A DNA stretch of 64,000 bases from an uncultured Rhodospirillaceae bacterium (GCA_903901915.1 CAIUSV010000034.1:1-64000); one strand, 5' to 3'; positions 34,142-43,828 are shown, numbered from the stretch's first letter. Made by a program: numbers and translations. The notes: generated by a model not told the origin, from the letters alone.

Positions 34142-34927
34142 ATGCGTTCGTTGAATATCGCCGCCACCGGCATGCTGGCCCAGCAGACCAACGTCGAAGT
34201 CATCTCGAACAACATCGCCAACATGAACACCACCGCCTATACGCGGCGGCGGCCGGAATTCGCCGATCTGCTCTATCAGAACCTGCGGCGCGTCGGTTCG
34301 CAGTCGTCGGACACCGGCACCATCGTGCCGACCGGCGTGCAACTGGGCCTGGGCGTCAAGACCACCGCGGTCTACCGCATCACCGAACAGGGCAGCGTGC
34401 AAAGTACCGACAATTCGTTGGACCTGGCGATCCAGGGCAAGGGCTACTTCCGCATTCTGCTGCCCTCGGGCGAGACCGCCTATACCCGCGACGGGTCGTT
34501 CCAGCTGTCCCCGGAAGGCAACATCGTCACCCACGAGGGCTATCTGGTGCAGCCGCAGATCACGGTTCCCCAGGATGCGGTCAGCGTCACCGTCGACTCG
34601 ACCGGCCAAGTCATCATCAAGCAGGACGGCCAGGTGCAAAGCCAGGTCAAGGGCCAGCTGACCCTGGCCACCTTCGCCAATGACGCCGGCCTGGAAGCGC
34701 GCGGCAACAACCTGTTCATGGAAACCCCGGCCTCGGGCCAGGCGGTGACCCAGGCGCCGGGCAAGCCCGGCTTCGGCACCGTGCTGCAAGGCTACCTGGA
34801 AACCTCCAACGTCAACGTGGTCTCGGAAGTCACCAACCTGATCGGCGCCCAGCGCGCCTACGAAATGAATTCCAAGGTGATCCAGGCCTCCGACGAGATG
34901 CTCAACACCATCAATCAGATGAAGTAA
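34142..34927 (+). CDS. flgG: Flagellar distal rod protein FlgG
   Basis: A 261-residue protein. RSLNIAATGMLAQQTNVEVI with SNNIANMNTTAYTRRRPEFA is the FlgG signature. The core LAIQGKGYFRILLPSGETAY and the C-terminal helix LIGAQRAYEMNSKVIQASDE complete it. Forms the distal rod that crosses the peptidoglycan and LPS rings. It lies 26 bases after flgF. Confidence 0.97.
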   Translation: MRSLNIAATGMLAQQTNVEVISNNIANMNTTAYTRRRPEFADLLYQNLRRVGSQSSDTGTIVPTGVQLGLGVKTTAVYRITEQGSVQSTDNSLDLAIQGKGYFRILLPSGETAYTRDGSFQLSPEGNIVTHEGYLVQPQITVPQDAVSVTVDSTGQVIIKQDGQVQSQVKGQLTLATFANDAGLEARGNNLFMETPASGQAVTQAPGKPGFGTVLQGYLETSNVNVVSEVTNLIGAQRAYEMNSKVIQASDEMLNTINQMK

Positions 34928-34937
34928 GGGTGCCGCC

Positions 34938-35936
34938 ATGACCCGCTTCCCCGCGTCACGTTCAGTCCCCTCCCCCCGCCGCCTGCTCGCCGGCCTGATG
35001 GTCGCCGCCGCCCTGCTCGGCGGAGCGCCGGCCTCGGCCGCCCAATTGCCGGCCCTGCTGAAGACCAGCATCGTGGTCGACGGCGACGTCATCCGTCTGG
35101 GCGATCTGTGGGACAACATCGGCGACAAGGCCGAAACACCGCTGGCCAACGCGCCGCAGCCGGGCAAGCGCATCACCCTGGAGCCGCGCTGGCTGTCGGC
35201 GGTGGCCCAGTCCTATGGCATTGACTGGCGCCCCGCGTCCATGTTCGAGCGCGCCGTGGTGGAACGTACCGGCCAGACCGTGGATATCCGCGCCATCGAA
35301 ACCGAACTGCGCGAGGCCCTGGCCCTGGAGGGCGCCCCCGCCGGCGCCAGCGTCGAGGTTTCCAACCGCCAGGCGCTTCAGATCGTCGTTCCTACCGGCA
35401 CCGCCGCCACCGTCGCGGTACGCGAAGTGGCCTACGACGCGCGCAAGAATCGCTTCTCGGCGGTGATCGAGGCCCCTGCCGGCGCCCCCAACGCCGCCCG
35501 CGTCAAGATCACCGGCACCGTCTTCGCCTCGGCCCGCGTTCCGGTACTGACCCACGCCATGGGACACGGCGACGTCATCACCGAACGCGACATCGAATGG
35601 ATCGACGTGCGCGAAGAGATCGTGCGCCGCGACGTCGCCACCAGCGTCCGCCAGCTCGTCGGCCAGGAGCCGCGCTATCAGGTGCGCGCCGGCGTGCCGG
35701 TGCGCACCGCCGAAATCCAAAAGCCGGTGGTGGTGTCGAAGAACAGCTCGGTCACCATGATCGTGCGGACCAAATTCATGACGCTGACCGCCCAGGGCCG
35801 CGCCGTCGAGGACGGCAGCACCGGCGACATCATCCGCGTCGTCAACGCCCAGAGCAAGCAGACGGTGGACGCCAAGGTCGATGGCCCCGGCCAGGTATCG
35901 GTGATGCCCGGCGGCCTGCGCGCCCTGGCCAACTGA
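34938..35936 (+). CDS. flgA: P-ring assembly chaperone FlgA
   Basis: A 332-residue exported protein with a Sec signal (GLMVAAALLGGAPASAA), a first domain (VDGDVIRLGDLWDNIGDKAE) and a SAF domain (ARVPVLTHAMGHGDVITERD ... PRYQVRAGVPVRTAEI), ending in the typical VVNAQSKQTVDAKVDGPGQV. It chaperones FlgI during P-ring assembly. It lies 10 bases after flgG. Confidence 0.95.
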   Translation: MTRFPASRSVPSPRRLLAGLMVAAALLGGAPASAAQLPALLKTSIVVDGDVIRLGDLWDNIGDKAETPLANAPQPGKRITLEPRWLSAVAQSYGIDWRPASMFERAVVERTGQTVDIRAIETELREALALEGAPAGASVEVSNRQALQIVVPTGTAATVAVREVAYDARKNRFSAVIEAPAGAPNAARVKITGTVFASARVPVLTHAMGHGDVITERDIEWIDVREEIVRRDVATSVRQLVGQEPRYQVRAGVPVRTAEIQKPVVVSKNSSVTMIVRTKFMTLTAQGRAVEDGSTGDIIRVVNAQSKQTVDAKVDGPGQVSVMPGGLRALAN

Positions 35937-35957
35937 TAGAAGATGGGAGGAAAGATC

Positions 35958-36740
35958 ATGACCCGCCGCCATTCCATCGCCAAGGCCGTGCGCGTGGTTG
36001 CCATCGTCGCCGCCATCTCGGAACTCTCGGCCTGCAACCTGCTGACCCGCATGTCCGAGGTGGGCTCGGGACCGCAGACCTCGCCGATCCAGAACCCGAC
36101 CCAGAAATCGGGCTATCAGCCGGTCAGCATGCCGATGCCGCAGCCGCTGGCCCCGCCGCAGAACGCCAACTCGTTGTGGCGGCCGGGCGCGCGCGCCTTC
36201 TTCAAGGACCAGCGGGCCAAGGACGTGGGCGACATTCTCACCGTCGCCGTCACCATCGCCGACAACGCCAGCCTGACCAGCAAGCTGGACAACAACCGCA
36301 GCAGCAAGGAACAGGCCGGCTCCAACACCACCGGCACCAACGCCACCCTGCTGGGGTTCGAGAACTCGCTGCAAAAGCTGCTGCCGCCGGGCGCCAATTT
36401 GGCCAGTCTGGCCGATCTCGGCGCTACCTCGGTGGCCCAGAACAACGGCAAGACCGAACGGTCGGAAACCATCAACGTCACCCTGGCGGCGGTGATCACC
36501 CAGGTGATGCCCAACGGCAATCTGGTGATCTCGGGCCGGCAGGAATTCCGGGTCAACTACGAGATGCGCGAGCTGTCCATCCAGGGCATCATCCGGCCCG
36601 AGGACATCAGTTCGTCCAACAGCGTCACCTCGGAAAAAATTGCCGAGGCCCGCGTCTATTACGGCGGTCGCGGCATGGTCAGCGACGTCACCCAGCCGCG
36701 CTATGGCCAGGAGATCTTCGACATCATCTTCCCCTTCTGA
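35958..36740 (+). CDS. flgH: Flagellar L-ring protein FlgH
   Basis: A 260-residue lipoprotein: signal with lipobox near ISELSAC, then NSLWRPGARAFFKDQRAKDV, GDILTVAVTIADNASLTSK and the C-terminal ARVYYGGRGMVSDVTQPRYG, all typical FlgH. Forms the outer-membrane L-ring. The ATG at 35958 is chosen because GGGAGGAAAG lies just before it; an ATG 15 bases earlier overlaps that site. Last recognisable gene of this flagellar operon in the window; flgI does not follow. Confidence 0.95.
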   Translation: MTRRHSIAKAVRVVAIVAAISELSACNLLTRMSEVGSGPQTSPIQNPTQKSGYQPVSMPMPQPLAPPQNANSLWRPGARAFFKDQRAKDVGDILTVAVTIADNASLTSKLDNNRSSKEQAGSNTTGTNATLLGFENSLQKLLPPGANLASLADLGATSVAQNNGKTERSETINVTLAAVITQVMPNGNLVISGRQEFRVNYEMRELSIQGIIRPEDISSSNSVTSEKIAEARVYYGGRGMVSDVTQPRYGQEIFDIIFPF

Positions 36741-36897
36741 TGTTGATGGTGACCCGCAGTCGTTCTCCGAGACAGCTGCTCAATGCTTCCAATCGTCGTT
36801 ATGTCGGGTGTACGAATACGGTCACTCTACCCAAAGGCCAAAGCCATCACGACCGTCGTCCGAGATACACTGACCGCCAGCGAACTCCCCAAGCGCA

Positions 36898-37164
36898 TTG
36901 TCGCGCAATTGGGAGAGGGCGCTGGTGACGACGTCTATATGGCCGAGGCTAGGCGTCTCACGCCCGAAGACACTGATTGGTAAGACCTGCGCGCTACTCG
37001 CCGAGCATCCGCACATCGGGCGGGATCGCGGTAACATCCTGGACGGGGTGTTGAGCTTTCCGGTCGGTAACTACTTGGTATTTTATCGGGGTGCCGCGAA
37101 TGGCATCGAGATTGTCCGTGCCCGGCATGGGGCTCGGGATGTTCCCTCCGTGTTCAGGGAATAG
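36898..37164 (+). pseudogene. ParE/RelE-type toxin remnant
   Basis: The frame from about 36980 reads LLAEHPHIGRDRGNILDGVL, then SFPVGNYLVFYRGAANGIEI and VRARHGARDVPSVF, a clear ParE-type C-terminal half. The N-terminal half is missing: upstream, another frame ends MAEARRLTPEDTDW at a stop just before the homology starts. The gene has lost its start and fold core. No ParD antitoxin is recognisable upstream. Confidence 0.6.
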
Positions 37165-37386
37165 CTTTTCCGGCAGGAACGCTGCTTTGATCTGCGCCAG
37201 CCCTACGTGACCAAAGCGGGCAAGAGGGCGCCGCTCGATGCGTACGAACACGCGATCGGTCACGCTGATCCGCGCATGGTCTCCGTTGGCCATTGTCCCC
37301 CGACTTCAGCTTCATCTCCAAGATACCGCTATCAACGACCCTGTCGGCACGTCGTAGGCTGATCGATCCCAGACAATGTTCACGAC
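37165..37386. other. Gap after the toxin remnant
   Basis: From the flgH stop to the FKBP fusion there are 646 bases. Apart from the toxin remnant they hold only short open frames with no recognisable similarity. I see no RNA gene or clear terminator here. Confidence 0.35.
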
Positions 37387-38520
37387 CTACGAAGGCACGG
37401 ATTGCCCCTCGAGCCGTTCTTTTCCCGCTCGTTGCGACAATTTCTGGCTCCCGGGAGCCTTGTCGACGACCGGTCGGACCCGGAATGCGGTCAGGACCAT
37501 CACCAGGAACGGCAACAAAATCATTAGCGGCAAGCCCACCGCGAAAAGAACCGCCATATCCAAGCCAATGATCCTCAGCAGATCGGACAGATGATTCATA
37601 TGAAAGAGCGCGACCACGGTGAAAACCAGGAGCGCCAGTACCGAAAGGAGCGCGCTGCCGTTGACGATGCCGCTTTCAAGCCGACTGGGGTTCAGGTTGG
37701 GCGAGAAGTCGAAGAACAGGAATTGGTAACCCCAGCGGTTGATCGCCTTGCTGATGACGGCCGGAGCAAAGAAGCACCATGCGAGCCACAGCACGACGAG
37801 GATGGCACAGGTTGTCTCCCAGCCGTGATACCCAAGCCAGGCCGCCGCCGCAGGCAACAGGAACAAGGGCGCCAGCCAGCAAAGTTTATGGGTCTGCGAG
37901 CGGAAGACGAAGCGGAGACGGGTGCCCAGTTGAGGCACATAGGCGCTCTCGACCAAACCCGCCGCTTCGGCTTCGGCCACGATGGCGGCTTCGGCCTCGG
38001 CCTCGGCCTCGACCTTGGCCTGGATCAAGAGCCTTTCTTTTGCCCTCCAATCCCGTGCGGCCTGGTTCAAGGCGGCGACTTCGGTGGCGATCTCCTCGGG
38101 CGCGACCGGTCGCACGTCCGTCACCTCAGCGGAAAAGACCAATGTCCTGCCGGCCAAGGGATGATTGGCGTCCATCACGACGTTCCGGTCATCGACCGCG
38201 ATCACACGGTATTGCAAGGTGGTGCCGTTATAATCCCGCTCCAGCGTCCCGCCGACTTCAGGGGGCTCGTCGGTGCAGTCGAGCGGCACGGCCATGACCA
38301 GGGCGTCGTCGTAGGCTCCGAACCCGTCCCGGGGCTTCAGCGTCACCTGAATGCTGTCGCCAGCCGTCTTGCCGTCGAGGGCCGCTTCCAACTTGGGAAA
38401 TAGTCCGCCGTGCCCGCCGTGCAGATAGCTTATGGACTCGGCCGCAGGGTCGACGACCTCACCATCCAGATTGCTAACCTTCAAGCGTAAGGTGACGAGG
38501 ACATTGCCTTCGATCTTCAT
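37387..38520 (-). CDS. SlyD-type FKBP prolyl isomerase fused to a membrane domain
   Basis: A 377-residue protein. Residues 1-140 are a SlyD-like FKBP (ESISYLHGGHGGLFPKLEAA, LKPRDGFGAYDD, insert-in-flap PPEVGGTLERDYN, MDANHPLAGRTLVFSAEVTD). A charged Ala/Glu-rich helix (AKVEAEAEAEAAIVAEAEAA) follows, then four membrane segments from about residue 200. SlyD proteins are normally soluble, cytosolic, and end in a metal-binding tail, so this fusion is unusual. It probably acts as a membrane-tethered chaperone/isomerase. The start is at the ATG (38520); the longer frame lacks a reason. Confidence 0.75.
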   Translation of the reverse strand: MKIEGNVLVTLRLKVSNLDGEVVDPAAESISYLHGGHGGLFPKLEAALDGKTAGDSIQVTLKPRDGFGAYDDALVMAVPLDCTDEPPEVGGTLERDYNGTTLQYRVIAVDDRNVVMDANHPLAGRTLVFSAEVTDVRPVAPEEIATEVAALNQAARDWRAKERLLIQAKVEAEAEAEAAIVAEAEAAGLVESAYVPQLGTRLRFVFRSQTHKLCWLAPLFLLPAAAAWLGYHGWETTCAILVVLWLAWCFFAPAVISKAINRWGYQFLFFDFSPNLNPSRLESGIVNGSALLSVLALLVFTVVALFHMNHLSDLLRIIGLDMAVLFAVGLPLMILLPFLVMVLTAFRVRPVVDKAPGSQKLSQRAGKERLEGQSVPS

Positions 38521-38621
38521 GATGCGGTCCCGGATAATGTCCCTGTCGCGGCAGAAAGGATCACCGGATATCGAGTGGGCCGGAGCAGGGTGTTGTGGCG
38601 CCCACATTCGGCGGGAAGATA

Positions 38622-40568
38622 CTACTCCAGCGCCTTGAGAATAGCCGGAGCCAGTAGGGTACTGGCCACGTAATCCGACATCGGCAAGGTAAAGTGGCCA
38701 TAATCGTAGGTGGTCAGCCCTTCAAGCGGATCGTCGCCGAGATAGACCAGACAGCCTTCGAGATCGCACAGGTGCTTGATCAGGGAGATGTATACCACGT
38801 CGGCCGAGCGGGCGAATCGATCACGCATCAGCTGGTCGGTGCGGAGCGGTCCCGACTGGACATTATCCCAGGTGCGCCGCGGCGGCTGGCCGCGGTATTT
38901 TCGCTCGACCACCTGATACAGGAAAGGCTTCCAGTGCGGCACCGGGCCCGGCATGATGACTTGGCCGACACCCAGTTGGTGCAAGCGGGCGATCAGGGCC
39001 GGAAAGTCGTTGTCCTCGTGATGGCCTTCCTGGGCGAGGACGACCACCGATGGCTTCAATGCCTTGATCCGCTCGATGGCGAATGCATTGGCCCGGTTGC
39101 AAGCGCCCGTGGGATCATCATCTTGCACGCCGAGGCTGGGAATACAGCCCGATGCGGCCACCTGCAGCAGCGAAACGTCCGGCGGCAGGGCCTTTCTCAG
39201 ACCATGTTGCAGATGTTGCGAGTGGGAATCCCCCCACACGAAGACCACCTTGTCGGTCTGCGGAACGTAACAGCCACGATCGATGGCGGCCTTTCCCGAG
39301 TTGTGGCGGACGTCGTAGAAGTTGCACTCTTGGCGATCGTGATGGAACAGGTCGTGCGCCTCGCCGTAGTTCTGATTGGCGAAGAAGGCGTCATAGCTGG
39401 CGATCAGCGGCAGGCGCTGAGGTACGCCGCCGCTGGCGGCGACAACCAGCCCGGCGAGGGCGCAAGCGGCCAGCCCACCGGCCGATATCCGATCTGCGAC
39501 CCTCCCCCGCCATCGTCCTTGCAGCGGGCGCTCGACCAATTGCCCCGTCGCCCAGGCAAGGGCGAAACTGACGGCGACCACCAGGCCAACCTGACCCGGT
39601 GAAGGATCTCCCTCGGTTTGCAGCCGCAACATGGTCAGCAACGGCACGTGCCACAGATAGAGCGGATAGCTGAGACCTCCCATGCCGACAGTCAGGGGAT
39701 GGGCGAGAATCCGTCGGTTCAGCCAAGTCTGCGGCCCGGCCAGGATCATCCCCGCCGTTCCCAGCGTCGGCAACACCGCCCACCAGCCGGGATAGGGCTT
39801 GGTTCGGTCCAGTGCCAATGCCGCCGCCGTCACCATCGCCAGACCGGCGAGGGCGATCCAGTCGCGGCCCCGCGCCACGCGGGCCGGTCGGGCCAGCTGC
39901 CAAGCCGCCAGGATGGCGCCAAGCATGAATTCCCACACGCGCGACAGGGGCAGGAAATAGGCGCCCGAAGGGTCATTGACCACCTGGAACAGGTTGAAGG
40001 CGAAGGACAGAAGCAGGACCGTCGCCATGCCACGCCAGAGCTGACGGCACCAGCGACGCAGGACCAGCAAGACAAGCGGCCAGACCAGACAGAACTGGGC
40101 GTCAACCCCGAGGTACCACAGGTGCAGCAGCGGCTTCGTCTCCGAGGCGGCGTCGAAATAGCCGGCCTCGTTGTAGAGCATGATATTGGACACGAAGGCC
40201 GCGCCGCTCGCCACATGCTTGCCGAGCGACAGGAACTCTCCCGGAAGCATCATCATCCAGCCCAGGATCAGGCAGGCGGCAAGCACCACCATCAAGGATG
40301 GCACGAGACGACGGGCACGGCGCAGATAGAAGCGCAGGATGCCGGAGCCGTCGCGGTCCAGTTCCCGTGACAGGGACGAGGTGACCAGATAGCCGGTCAT
40401 GACCAGGAAGATATCCACGCCGACGAAGCCTCCCCGCAAGACGGTGGGGAAGGCATGAAAGGCGACCACCAGCGCGATGGCGATGGCGCGCAGACCATCG
40501 ATATCGGCGCGGTGGGCCTCGGCGGCTGGGGATGAGGGCGCGGCCGACGGGTGGGGGCTTGCGGTCAA
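38622..40568 (-). CDS. OafA/YrhL-type acyltransferase with SGNH domain
   Basis: A 648-residue protein: acyltransferase-3 membrane domain with about ten membrane segments (ADIDGLRAIAIALVVAFHAF carries the motif His) and a periplasmic C-terminal SGNH hydrolase-like domain (VVFVWGDSHSQHLQHGLR; late YDYGHFTLPMSDYVA). It transfers acyl groups to surface polysaccharide. I chose a TTG start with GGAGG at good spacing; an ATG 14 codons earlier (40610) has no ribosome site. No polysaccharide cluster is adjacent. Confidence 0.85.
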   Translation of the reverse strand: MTASPHPSAAPSSPAAEAHRADIDGLRAIAIALVVAFHAFPTVLRGGFVGVDIFLVMTGYLVTSSLSRELDRDGSGILRFYLRRARRLVPSLMVVLAACLILGWMMMLPGEFLSLGKHVASGAAFVSNIMLYNEAGYFDAASETKPLLHLWYLGVDAQFCLVWPLVLLVLRRWCRQLWRGMATVLLLSFAFNLFQVVNDPSGAYFLPLSRVWEFMLGAILAAWQLARPARVARGRDWIALAGLAMVTAAALALDRTKPYPGWWAVLPTLGTAGMILAGPQTWLNRRILAHPLTVGMGGLSYPLYLWHVPLLTMLRLQTEGDPSPGQVGLVVAVSFALAWATGQLVERPLQGRWRGRVADRISAGGLAACALAGLVVAASGGVPQRLPLIASYDAFFANQNYGEAHDLFHHDRQECNFYDVRHNSGKAAIDRGCYVPQTDKVVFVWGDSHSQHLQHGLRKALPPDVSLLQVAASGCIPSLGVQDDDPTGACNRANAFAIERIKALKPSVVVLAQEGHHEDNDFPALIARLHQLGVGQVIMPGPVPHWKPFLYQVVERKYRGQPPRRTWDNVQSGPLRTDQLMRDRFARSADVVYISLIKHLCDLEGCLVYLGDDPLEGLTTYDYGHFTLPMSDYVASTLLAPAILKALE

Positions 40569-40654
40569 TCTCTCACACCTCCGGCTGCCATCAATCGACA
40601 AGCCTAACATCGCGGTCAGCGCATGTCATGACGGCGCGTCGCCGGCCAGAGGCG

Positions 40655-41623
40655 TCAGGCCATGCCCGCCAACAGGCTGTCCGCCAGGGTGTAGGGATCG
40701 CGGTGGCGGGACACCACCTGATCGATCATGGAGTCCACGATCTGCTCCTCGTCTCGCAGCAGACGCTTGTCCAGCGTGTCGCGGATGATCTCCGCCGTGC
40801 GGTGGCGGACCCGGTGGCGGGCGCGGGCGGCGGCGGTCTCGGGATGGTTCCGGACATGGTCGAACCACTGCTGGACGGCGTCGGCCAAGTCTTCGACCCC
40901 CTGCCCCAGGATGGACTGGGTCTTCACCACCGGCCGGATCCACGTGCTTTCGGGATGCAGGTGATGATCCAGCGTGATCATGTCGCGGATCTGGCTGACG
41001 GTGCGGTCGGCCTCGGGATGGTCGCCCTTGTTGACCACGTAGATATCGCCGATTTCGTTGATCCCGGCCTTGGCCGCCTGGACGTCGTCGCCGCCCATGG
41101 GGGTCTGGACCAGCACCACCACGTCGGCGTGGCGGATGATGGCGGTCTCGTTCTGGCCCACCCCCACGGTCTCGACGACGATCACGTCCCAGTCCATGGC
41201 ATCGAGCACGGTGAGCACATCGCCGGCGGCCTTGGCCAGACCACCCAGCTGCCCGCGCGAGGCCATGGAGCGGATGAAGACGCCGTCGTCGCAGGTGTGA
41301 TCGGCCATGCGCAGCCGGTCTCCCAGGACGGCGCCGCCCGAGAAGGGGCTGGACGGGTCCACCGCCAGCACCGCCACCCGTTTTCCCCGCTTGCGCCACA
41401 CACGGATCATCTGGCTGACCAGCGAGCTCTTGCCGGCACCGGGCGGACCGGTGACCCCCACCACCTGGGCGCGGCCGCCGGCCTTGTAGAGAGCCCGGAG
41501 CAGAGGCACCAGATCCTCCTCCGCGCGTTCCACCCGGCTGATGATGCGGGCGCAGGCGCGGATGTCGCCCCTGGCCAGGGCGGCGGTGACCGCCTGGATA
41601 TCGTCGCTGCCGGCCTCGACCAT
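40655..41623 (-). CDS. meaB: MeaB/ArgK-type G-protein chaperone of B12-dependent mutase
   Basis: A 322-residue GTPase with Walker A GVTGPPGAGKSSL, switch-region VAVDPSSPFSGGAVLGDRLR (typical of MeaB), VVETVGVGQNE and the guanine motif VVNKGDHPEA. MeaB loads and protects adenosylcobalamin-dependent acyl-CoA mutases. It lies 25 bases after the B12-binding subunit, so its client is the mutase encoded here. The ATG at 41623 is preferred over an upstream TTG. Confidence 0.93.
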   Translation of the reverse strand: MVEAGSDDIQAVTAALARGDIRACARIISRVERAEEDLVPLLRALYKAGGRAQVVGVTGPPGAGKSSLVSQMIRVWRKRGKRVAVLAVDPSSPFSGGAVLGDRLRMADHTCDDGVFIRSMASRGQLGGLAKAAGDVLTVLDAMDWDVIVVETVGVGQNETAIIRHADVVVLVQTPMGGDDVQAAKAGINEIGDIYVVNKGDHPEADRTVSQIRDMITLDHHLHPESTWIRPVVKTQSILGQGVEDLADAVQQWFDHVRNHPETAAARARHRVRHRTAEIIRDTLDKRLLRDEEQIVDSMIDQVVSRHRDPYTLADSLLAGMA

Positions 41624-41648
41624 GGTCAAGCTCCCTCGCCCTGGCCGA

Positions 41649-42065
41649 TCATGCGGACTTCCGCGCGGCGCCCCGGGCGTTGGCGGTGACGTAGTCGATG
41701 ATCTGGGCGCTGGAGCTGCCGGGCGGAAACACCTCGGCGATACCGTTGCCCTTCAGGCGGGACGCCACGTGCTTGGGGATGTTGCCGCCGCAGATGACCG
41801 GCACGTCGCCCATGCCGTTGTCCTTCAACAGTTCCACCAGATATTCGATCTGATGGAAGTTGGAGGCGTGCGAGCTGATACCGATGGCGTCGACGTCCTC
41901 CTGGATGGCGGCCTTCAGGATCATCTCGGGCGTCTGGGTGGCGCCCAGATAGATGACCTCGAAGCCGGCGTCGCGCAGCACGCGGGCAACGATTTCGCCG
42001 CCGGTGGTGTGCCCGTCAAGGCCGATCATGGAGATGATGACCTTGATTCCTTTTCCCTTGTGCAT
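41649..42065 (-). CDS. B12-binding small subunit of acyl-CoA mutase
   Basis: A 138-residue cobalamin-binding domain. IGLDGHTTGGEIVARVLRDA is the DxHxxG loop with the lower-axial His, GISSHASN the SxL-like segment and VICGGNIPK the GG motif. It resembles the C-terminal domain of methylmalonyl-CoA mutase but is a separate gene, as in isobutyryl- and 2-hydroxyisobutyryl-CoA mutases. It lies 11 bases after the large subunit. The longer frame upstream overlaps the large subunit and is rejected. Confidence 0.9.
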   Translation of the reverse strand: MHKGKGIKVIISMIGLDGHTTGGEIVARVLRDAGFEVIYLGATQTPEMILKAAIQEDVDAIGISSHASNFHQIEYLVELLKDNGMGDVPVICGGNIPKHVASRLKGNGIAEVFPPGSSSAQIIDYVTANARGAARKSA

Positions 42066-42076
42066 GGCCGTTCCTC

Positions 42077-43696
42077 TTATTCGTAGGCGTAGGGGCACTG
42101 GATCATGTCGAACGGATCGTAGGTCAGACCACGCGCCAGCCGGATGGTGCCCATGACCTCGCCCACGCTGGCATAGGCCTTCACCGCCTCGATGATGGCG
42201 GGCATGAGATTGAAGCGGTCGCCCTTCTTGCCGTCGGCATAAAGCTGGGCCAGCGTGGTTTGCAGCGCCGCTTGGTCGCGGGTCTTTTTCCACGCCTCCA
42301 TGCGATCGGCGATCTTTTCCGAATCGTGGGAGTGGACCTCCTGGATGGGGATCTCGAAGTCGTCCTCTTCCGGGATGACCAAGTGGTTGACCCCCACCAC
42401 CAGGCGCTCCTTGCGGTCGATCTCCTGGAATTTCTTCGCTGCCTCGGCGGACAGCATATCCTGGACGTAGCCCCGCTCCAGGGCGGCGATCATGCCGCCC
42501 ATGCCCTGGATCTCGTTGTAGATGCGGTAGCCCTCTTCCTCCACCTTGTTGGTCAGGGCCTCCATGTAATAAGAGCCCGCCAGGGGGTCCACCACGTCGG
42601 CGGCACCCGATTCATAGGCCACGATGTGCTGGGTGTTCAGCGACATGCGCGCCGCCAGGGCCGAGGGCTCGGAATGGGCGTTGTCCAACGTGGCGTTGTC
42701 CAGGGCGGTGCAGCCGCCGATGACGCCGGCCAGGGTCTGGATGGCGCAGCGCACGATGTTGTTCAGGGGCTGCTGGAAGGTCATGGTACGGCCAGAGGTG
42801 TGGATGGCGATCAACAACTGGCAGGCCTTCTCGGTCTTGGCGTGAAACTCCTCCTTGGCCATGCGGGCGTACATGCGCCTGAGGGCGCGGATCTTGGCGA
42901 TCTCGTCGAAGAAGCGGGTGCCTACGCTGACCAACTCGTAGGGGAACAGCGAGGTGGTGTCGAAATCCAGGCCGCGCTCGTTGATCAGCCGGCCGCAGAC
43001 CTCCTTGATCATGGACAGGCAGATGGCCAGGGCCTGGGCGGAATTGCCGCCCGATTCCTGAAAATGCTGCGAGATGATGGAGGCGCGCATGCGGATCTTG
43101 TTCCTAAGCACGTATTCGCCGGCATCCAGGAACAGCTTCAGGTTGAGATCGAAGGGGCTGACGTCGGTCTGGCCGAAATAGTTCTCGAAGGGCGATTCCA
43201 TGCAACTGCCATGGACCTCGGACGGATCGATGCCCCGTTTCTGGGCCAACGCCACGATATAGGCCAGGCGCATCACCGACGGCGCCGAGGACCCCAGCAG
43301 GGTGATGGACTGGCCGGTGAGCGGAATGCCGTCCATCAGCTCCTCGAACTCAAGCAGCGAGCAGCCGGGCCAGCCGAGGATGCCGGCTTCGCGCCTGCCC
43401 AGCGGATGGTCGGGATCGATGCAGTCGGAGAACACACGATCGCTGATGACGCAGATGCCGCCGGTCTGGCCCATCTCGCGGTAGTTCTTCAGCACCAGAT
43501 TGGCCGCCGCCGACGTGCCGAGACCGGCGGTCATCCGTTGGGTCCACATGCGCGAGCGGTAGCCCTGGGGGAAGTAGCCACGGGTGTAGGGATACTGCCC
43601 CGGATCGGCCAAGTCCCTGGAATAGTCGAAGCCGGTGACGTCCTCCGGCCCATAGGCCCCCTTCAGGGCGTATCCGTAGTCGGTTTCTCTCTTCAT
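42077..43696 (-). CDS. Acyl-CoA mutase large subunit (methylmalonyl-CoA mutase family, variant)
   Basis: A 539-residue TIM-barrel substrate subunit. The entry motif YRSRMWTQRMTAGLGTSAAA differs from RPWTMRQYAGF of true methylmalonyl-CoA mutase. Where that enzyme has the carboxylate-binding Arg (YMVRNTYIYP), this one has YFGQTDVSPF, a Gln at the aligned position, as in isobutyryl-CoA mutase. The catalytic His is kept (ISQHFQESGGNSAQ). The substrate is therefore probably a branched or substituted acyl-CoA without a free carboxylate. The alignment is from memory. A TetR-type operator lies upstream. Confidence 0.8.
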   Translation of the reverse strand: MKRETDYGYALKGAYGPEDVTGFDYSRDLADPGQYPYTRGYFPQGYRSRMWTQRMTAGLGTSAAANLVLKNYREMGQTGGICVISDRVFSDCIDPDHPLGRREAGILGWPGCSLLEFEELMDGIPLTGQSITLLGSSAPSVMRLAYIVALAQKRGIDPSEVHGSCMESPFENYFGQTDVSPFDLNLKLFLDAGEYVLRNKIRMRASIISQHFQESGGNSAQALAICLSMIKEVCGRLINERGLDFDTTSLFPYELVSVGTRFFDEIAKIRALRRMYARMAKEEFHAKTEKACQLLIAIHTSGRTMTFQQPLNNIVRCAIQTLAGVIGGCTALDNATLDNAHSEPSALAARMSLNTQHIVAYESGAADVVDPLAGSYYMEALTNKVEEEGYRIYNEIQGMGGMIAALERGYVQDMLSAEAAKKFQEIDRKERLVVGVNHLVIPEEDDFEIPIQEVHSHDSEKIADRMEAWKKTRDQAALQTTLAQLYADGKKGDRFNLMPAIIEAVKAYASVGEVMGTIRLARGLTYDPFDMIQCPYAYE

Positions 43697-43743
43697 CGGT
43701 CCTCTCCGCCTTCGCCGGCCGCCGGCGCGACCCGCACCCATTA

Positions 43744-43769
43744 ATTAACCGACCGATCGGCCTGTTAAT
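43744..43769. promoter_or_regulatory. TetR-type operator before the mutase genes
   Basis: A near-palindrome built of ATTAAC/GTTAAT arms around CCGACCGATCGG. It shares the ACCGnnCGnnCGGT-like core with the other intergenic sites of this cluster and lies 47 bases upstream of the mutase start. Confidence 0.6.
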
Positions 43770-43828
43770 TGACTATAGTGAGACGCCAACTCCGCTGTCA
43801 ATGACCGGCGTTTAAGCGTATTTTTCCT

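Noticed and set aside
36994-37293. 99-codon minus-strand frame
   Set aside because: It is antisense to the ParE-type remnant, and its C-terminal part is just the reverse of that homology.
42077-43696. Plain methylmalonyl-CoA mutase assignment
   Set aside because: The entry motif and the carboxylate-binding Arg position differ, and the B12 domain is a separate gene, so a variant substrate is more likely.
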